Positions 60,661 through 64,000 of a stretch of 64,000 nt of DNA are shown here, in pieces. Position 1 is the stretch's first letter. Every line of letters starts with the position of its first letter. Source of the stretch: Sphaerisporangium sp. TRM90804 (GTDB lineage: Bacteria; Actinomycetota; Actinomycetes; Streptosporangiales; Streptosporangiaceae); assembly GCF_029846175.1 (NCBI RefSeq), contig NZ_JARWAC010000004.1, forward strand, positions 62,001 to 126,000, given 5' to 3'. Below the pieces are notes generated by a model. It had not been told where the DNA came from. It did no database searches and worked only from the letters and a program-made list of their open reading frames with translations. Position numbers and translations under genes: made by a program.

Positions 60661-62780
60661 TGCCCCTGGCGGCGATCCTCCTGTTCGTGGTGTGGTGCGC
60701 GTGCATGTACTTCGGGTTCCTGTACGTGTTCCCGGTGGTCGTCGTGCTCGCCGTCGTCGCCGCCACGCTGGCCGCGGCCGGGTACTACTTCCTGGCGGCC
60801 GCGCGGGTGCTGCTGCCGGCCCGGGCGGTGGGAGCCTCCGCCGTGGCGCCGCCGGGCGCCGGGCCCGGCAGGGACCCCGCCTACCGCCACCCGCTGTTCG
60901 GGCAGATGCCGCTCGACGGCTGGCGTGCCCTGCGGTCGGCCGTCCCCGTCATGGCGCGCACCGCCGGCCAGCTGCTGACCAGCGTCACCAAGACGCTCAT
61001 GGGCGGCCCGCAGGGGTTCTTCACGCTTCCGGTCTGGCTCGGCCTCGTGGCCGGGGCGGCCGTGGCCACCGTCCCGCTCGCGGCGGCCGGCGTCGCGGTC
61101 GCGGTGGCGTACGCGCTGGTGTTCTGCGTCGCGGCGCCGGTGTGGGTGGCGGGCCTGCTGCTGCTGCGCGGCGCCGAACGGGTCTTCATGCTGGTGCGGC
61201 GGATCCTGCAGACCTGCCCGCATCCGCAGTGCTACGCCGAGATCGTCCTGCCCGAGTACGCCTGCCCGACGTGCGGCGAGCGCCACCGGCACCTGACGCC
61301 GAACCTCGACGGCGCGTTCCGGCACGTGTGCCGGTGCGGCACGCGACTGCCCACCGCCATCGTGCTCGGCCGCTTCCGGCTGCGGGCGTACTGCCCGTCG
61401 TGCGGGCGGGCGCTGCCCCATCGGATCGGCCGCGCCCGCATCGAGCCGCTGCCCTTCGTCGGCGGGCCCGACGCGGGCAAGACGACGTTCATGGTGCTGG
61501 CGATCAACGCCCTGCACGACGCGGTGAAGGCGGCGGACGGCCGGGCGGGGTTCGTCGTCCAGGGCGACGAGCTGGCGTTCGCCCGGTTCCGCGAGGAGCT
61601 GCGGGCCGGGAAGGTGACCAAGACCGCCAGCCTGGCGCCGTCGGCGACCATGGTGGACATCGCGCTGCCCCGCTCCAAGGCGGCGGGCGGCGACCGCATC
61701 CTGTACCTGTTCGACCCGTCCGGGGAGGGTTTCACGGGCGCCGCGAAGGTGGAGGCGATGAGCTACCTCGCCCACGGCGAGGCCATGCTGATCGTGGTCG
61801 ACCCGTTCGCGCTGCCGCTCGTCCAGCACGGCCTGTCGGCGGCGGAGCGCGGCGCCCTCAAGCGCGCCGGCGTCGTCCTGTCCCCCGAGGACCCGTCCGA
61901 CACCTTCCAGCGGGTCAGGAACGAGCTGGCGGGCCGCACCGACGGTGCCCGGCAGCGTCGTGTCGCCGTGGTCGTCACCAAGGCCGACCTGCTGCGCGAG
62001 ACCGGCGTGGGCCGCGACGCCGACCACCTGCCCGCGTGGTTCGACGGCGTCGGCCTGGGCAACATGGTCCGCGACCTGGCCCGCACGGCCACCGAGGTCC
62101 GCTACCTGGCCTCGGGCCTGCCCCCCGACTACCCGGCCATCAGCTCCCTCCTGACCTGGCTGACCGGCCTCCCCCTCCCCGACTCCTCCCCGCCCCCCCG
62201 CGCCAACGGCCGCCCCACCACCCCGAGCCCCGCCCCGACCTTCTCCGACGCGGACGACACCCCGCCCACCCCCGAACCCAGCCCCGCGCCCGCCGGAACC
62301 CCCAAGACCCGGCTCCCGGACACCTCCGGACGTCCCACGCCCGCAGACGCGCGCAGCGCCGCCCCCTCGGACCCCGCGGACCTGAACGGCACGGCCTCTC
62401 CGGACCCCGCGGACCCGCACAGGACCGCTCCCTCGGAGCCCGCAGACCTGAACGCCACCGAGCCACCCGAAACGGCGGCCCGGGACAGCGCCGAACCGCT
62501 CAAGCCCTCGGACTCGGCCCACGCCGAGCCGGCCAAGCCCTCACACTCCGGCGACGCCGAGCCGGTCAAACCCTCAGGCCCGGGCAACGCCGAGCCGCTC
62601 AAGACGGCGGACCTCCGCCGCCCGTGGACCCCGAGCAGGCGCCCCCCCGCACTCGTCCCGCTCGCCCACCGAATGCTTCGCTGGACCGTCTTCGGCGCCT
62701 CGGCCCTGGCGGTCCTCACGGTCCTGGCCCTGTTCACCAGGTGGCTCGTCACCCTGCTGACCAGCACCGGCATCATCTAG
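60660..62780 (+). CDS. Membrane-anchored zinc-ribbon GTPase (double-GTPase type)
   Basis: 706 aa. N-terminal helices (about 3-20, 22-45) and a second hydrophobic pair (about 120-175) precede a zinc-ribbon region with four CxxC-like pairs (CPHPQC, CPTCG, CRCG, CPSCG; about 184-255). The GTPase domain has P-loop GGPDAGKTTF (about 267), a switch-like FDPSGEGF (about 351) in place of DTAGE, and G4 VVTKADLL (about 438). A 150-residue Pro/Ser/Ala/Asp linker follows, then a C-terminal helix (about 670-700, TVFGASALAVLTVLALFTRWL). It starts at ATG 60660, overlapping the GAP1-like stop. Likely the membrane sensor or effector arm. Confidence 0.85.
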   Translation: MPLAAILLFVVWCACMYFGFLYVFPVVVVLAVVAATLAAAGYYFLAAARVLLPARAVGASAVAPPGAGPGRDPAYRHPLFGQMPLDGWRALRSAVPVMARTAGQLLTSVTKTLMGGPQGFFTLPVWLGLVAGAAVATVPLAAAGVAVAVAYALVFCVAAPVWVAGLLLLRGAERVFMLVRRILQTCPHPQCYAEIVLPEYACPTCGERHRHLTPNLDGAFRHVCRCGTRLPTAIVLGRFRLRAYCPSCGRALPHRIGRARIEPLPFVGGPDAGKTTFMVLAINALHDAVKAADGRAGFVVQGDELAFARFREELRAGKVTKTASLAPSATMVDIALPRSKAAGGDRILYLFDPSGEGFTGAAKVEAMSYLAHGEAMLIVVDPFALPLVQHGLSAAERGALKRAGVVLSPEDPSDTFQRVRNELAGRTDGARQRRVAVVVTKADLLRETGVGRDADHLPAWFDGVGLGNMVRDLARTATEVRYLASGLPPDYPAISSLLTWLTGLPLPDSSPPPRANGRPTTPSPAPTFSDADDTPPTPEPSPAPAGTPKTRLPDTSGRPTPADARSAAPSDPADLNGTASPDPADPHRTAPSEPADLNATEPPETAARDSAEPLKPSDSAHAEPAKPSHSGDAEPVKPSGPGNAEPLKTADLRRPWTPSRRPPALVPLAHRMLRWTVFGASALAVLTVLALFTRWLVTLLTSTGII

Positions 62781-63010
62781 CCCGCCCCCGCGGAGCCTTT
62801 CGCCGCACAACGCCGCCGCCTTCCCCGGTATGGGGGGAGCCGCCTTCGAGGTCGGGCCTCACGCGTGTCCGGCGGGTGACGGTCCTTCCGCCGACACGGG
62901 CCCAGGTACCTCGGCCGCGGCCGCGCTCCATCCCCCGGCACACCGGAGCACGGGCAAGCCGACGGGGCCGCCCGGTGGGTGACACGCGGACGATGAAGTG
63001 CGTTCTCGCG

Positions 63011-63751
63011 TCAGCGGGGGGTGATCCAGGTGGTCTTGGCGGCGGCGACCAGGGTGCCGTCGAGTTCGTAGACGGCTGAGGTGCCGAAGAACTTGCGGCC
63101 TTCACGGCCGGTGGGGCGGGCGACCACGGAGTAGGTGCCGTTGGGGTAGACGCGGCGGAACACCTGGGCGGTGATGCGGCCCAGCACGCCGGGGAGGCCC
63201 TGGCCGGGGCGGGCGTGGGACCAGCCGGTGGGGCAGTCGAGGGCGGCCCAGATGAGGGCGTCGGGTATGCCGCCGTCCTGGTCGGTCACGGTGACCGGGA
63301 CGCGCCAGCCGGCGGCGACCACGTCGGTGCCGTCGACCGGGCCGGGGAAGATGCGCAGGCCGTCGCCGGGGCCGCGCAGTCCGCAGACGAAGCAGCCGGG
63401 GGCGGGATGGCCGCCGGCCATGCCGGCGAACCCGGCCTCGGCCTTGGCGGCGTCGTTGAAGGGGACGAACGGGGGCGGCGTGATCTCCTCGGCGACGGGG
63501 ATCGCCTCGGCCAGCACCTGGTCTCCGTGGGAGAGCGAGACGCAGTTGACCACCGGGCCGACCGTCAGCGGCGTGTCCAGGGGGACCGGCCGGTGCAGGG
63601 TCACCTCCAGCGCGTGCGCCCCGTCCGCGACCTCGGCGAGAGCGCCGGCCAGCGTGCCCGCCACCCAGCCGCCGTTCGCCACGCCGTCCCGCGGGCCGCG
63701 GAAACGGGCTGGAACGTTCAGCACGGTCTGCAGACCGGCGGAAGTCGGCAT
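63011..63751 (-). CDS. Thioesterase-like hot-dog protein
   Basis: 246 aa. Two related halves suggest a tandem hot-dog fold: VANGGWVAGTLAGAL with LEVTLHRPVPLDTPL in the first, and DALIWAALDCPTGW with GRITAQVFRRV and SAVYELDGTLVAAAKTTW in the second. A central HPAPGCFVCG segment is typical of an actinobacterial acyl-CoA-binding thioesterase-like family. Substrate unknown. Convergent with the GTPase operon. Confidence 0.75.
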   Translation of the reverse strand: MPTSAGLQTVLNVPARFRGPRDGVANGGWVAGTLAGALAEVADGAHALEVTLHRPVPLDTPLTVGPVVNCVSLSHGDQVLAEAIPVAEEITPPPFVPFNDAAKAEAGFAGMAGGHPAPGCFVCGLRGPGDGLRIFPGPVDGTDVVAAGWRVPVTVTDQDGGIPDALIWAALDCPTGWSHARPGQGLPGVLGRITAQVFRRVYPNGTYSVVARPTGREGRKFFGTSAVYELDGTLVAAAKTTWITPR

Positions 63752-64000
63752 GTAGCGACACCCCCATGCTGCCCCGCGCCATCGCGGAGCCTCTATTGGT
63801 AAATAACGCTAGAAACCATCACATTTTATCCCGCGCGTCCCAACCCCTATGAAACCAGGCACGCATGACCACCCGGTTAGCCGCCCGTAACAGCGACATG
63901 ACGCCACGCGTCCGAGCCGCCGCTCCGAGTCGGCACAGAGGGACGAACGCCCCCGCCCCCGCACGGACCGCGTCAGCACCCTGGGGACGGCCCCCGGCCA
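63752..64000. other. Right-edge intergenic stretch
   Basis: No supported gene. A locally AT-rich part (about 63,795-63,830) probably holds the promoter of the thioesterase-like gene. A short + strand frame opening near 63,897 runs to the edge and cannot be judged. Confidence 0.4.

Noticed and set aside
63897-64000. Start of a gene at the right edge
   Set aside because: The frame is open to the edge but short, without a ribosome site, and Arg/Pro/Ala-rich. It cannot be supported.

Overview
This 64-kb window comes from a high-GC Gram-positive actinomycete. The evidence is frequent GTG and TTG starts, overlapping GTGA/ATGA gene junctions, a PspA-PspAA-PspAB stress module, a ctaC-ctaD-ctaF cytochrome oxidase order, and a GlnR-type operator in front of glnA. 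Gene order across much of the window resembles mycobacteria (ctaC - adenosine kinase - IscA-like; cobU/cobS - pepA - sucB - TIGR01777 - lipB - lipA - DUF4191 - RDD - glnA, with glnE further on). The high GC, the large secondary-metabolism block and the GTPase/Hsp70 block suggest a Streptosporangiales-like or related filamentous genus. The genus cannot be fixed from the sequence alone.

Core part 1 (1-29,490). In order: cytochrome c oxidase genes; a cysteine desulfurase with a TusA-like sulfurtransferase; an AdoK-like kinase; an A-type Fe-S carrier; quinolinate synthase; a SIMPL-domain protein overlapping an MprF-like membrane aminoacyl-phospholipid synthase; the psp operon with an embedded HtpX protease; DUF3043; an aldo/keto reductase; late cobalamin genes; leucyl aminopeptidase; the E3 and E2 subunits of a 2-oxoacid dehydrogenase; TIGR01777 epimerase; peptidase E; lipoate ligation and synthesis (lipB, lipA); DUF4191; a methyltransferase; an RDD protein; and glutamine synthetase I. 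E2, E3, LipB and LipA together make and use lipoyl cofactor. The cysteine desulfurase, TusA-like protein, A-type carrier, NadA and LipA share sulfur and Fe-S chemistry.

Accessory part A (about 29,600-46,800). About 17 kb separates glnA from glnE. It holds a frameshifted HAD hydrolase and a compact, apparently uncharacterised biosynthetic cluster. An ispE-ispD-like-SDR operon on the + strand converges on a - strand operon of seven genes: a 60-aa exported peptide, a 101-aa unknown, a stand-alone NRPS adenylation enzyme, a TTG-started carrier protein, an ATP-grasp ligase, an MFS exporter and a stand-alone condensation enzyme. A TrmB/LuxR-type regulator is divergent to this operon, and nested TGGCAC/GTGCCA palindromes lie between them. 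Downstream are SnoaL-like, hydrolase, amidinotransferase-family, polysaccharide deacetylase and membrane genes, plus the decayed remnant of a second TrmB-type regulator.

Core part 2 and accessory part B (46,951-63,751). glnE (adenylyltransferase for GlnA) and a GMP-synthase-like amidotransferase are followed by a tight six-gene operon: GrpE-like, lidless Hsp70, a large helical/FN3-like protein, a zinc-ribbon GTPase, a 'GTPase-associated protein 1' with very long low-complexity linkers, and a membrane-anchored zinc-ribbon GTPase. This looks like a chaperone-coupled double-GTPase system of the type inferred from comparative genomics to act in conflict or signalling, and it is the strongest candidate here for a poorly described system. 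A thioesterase-like gene closes the window.
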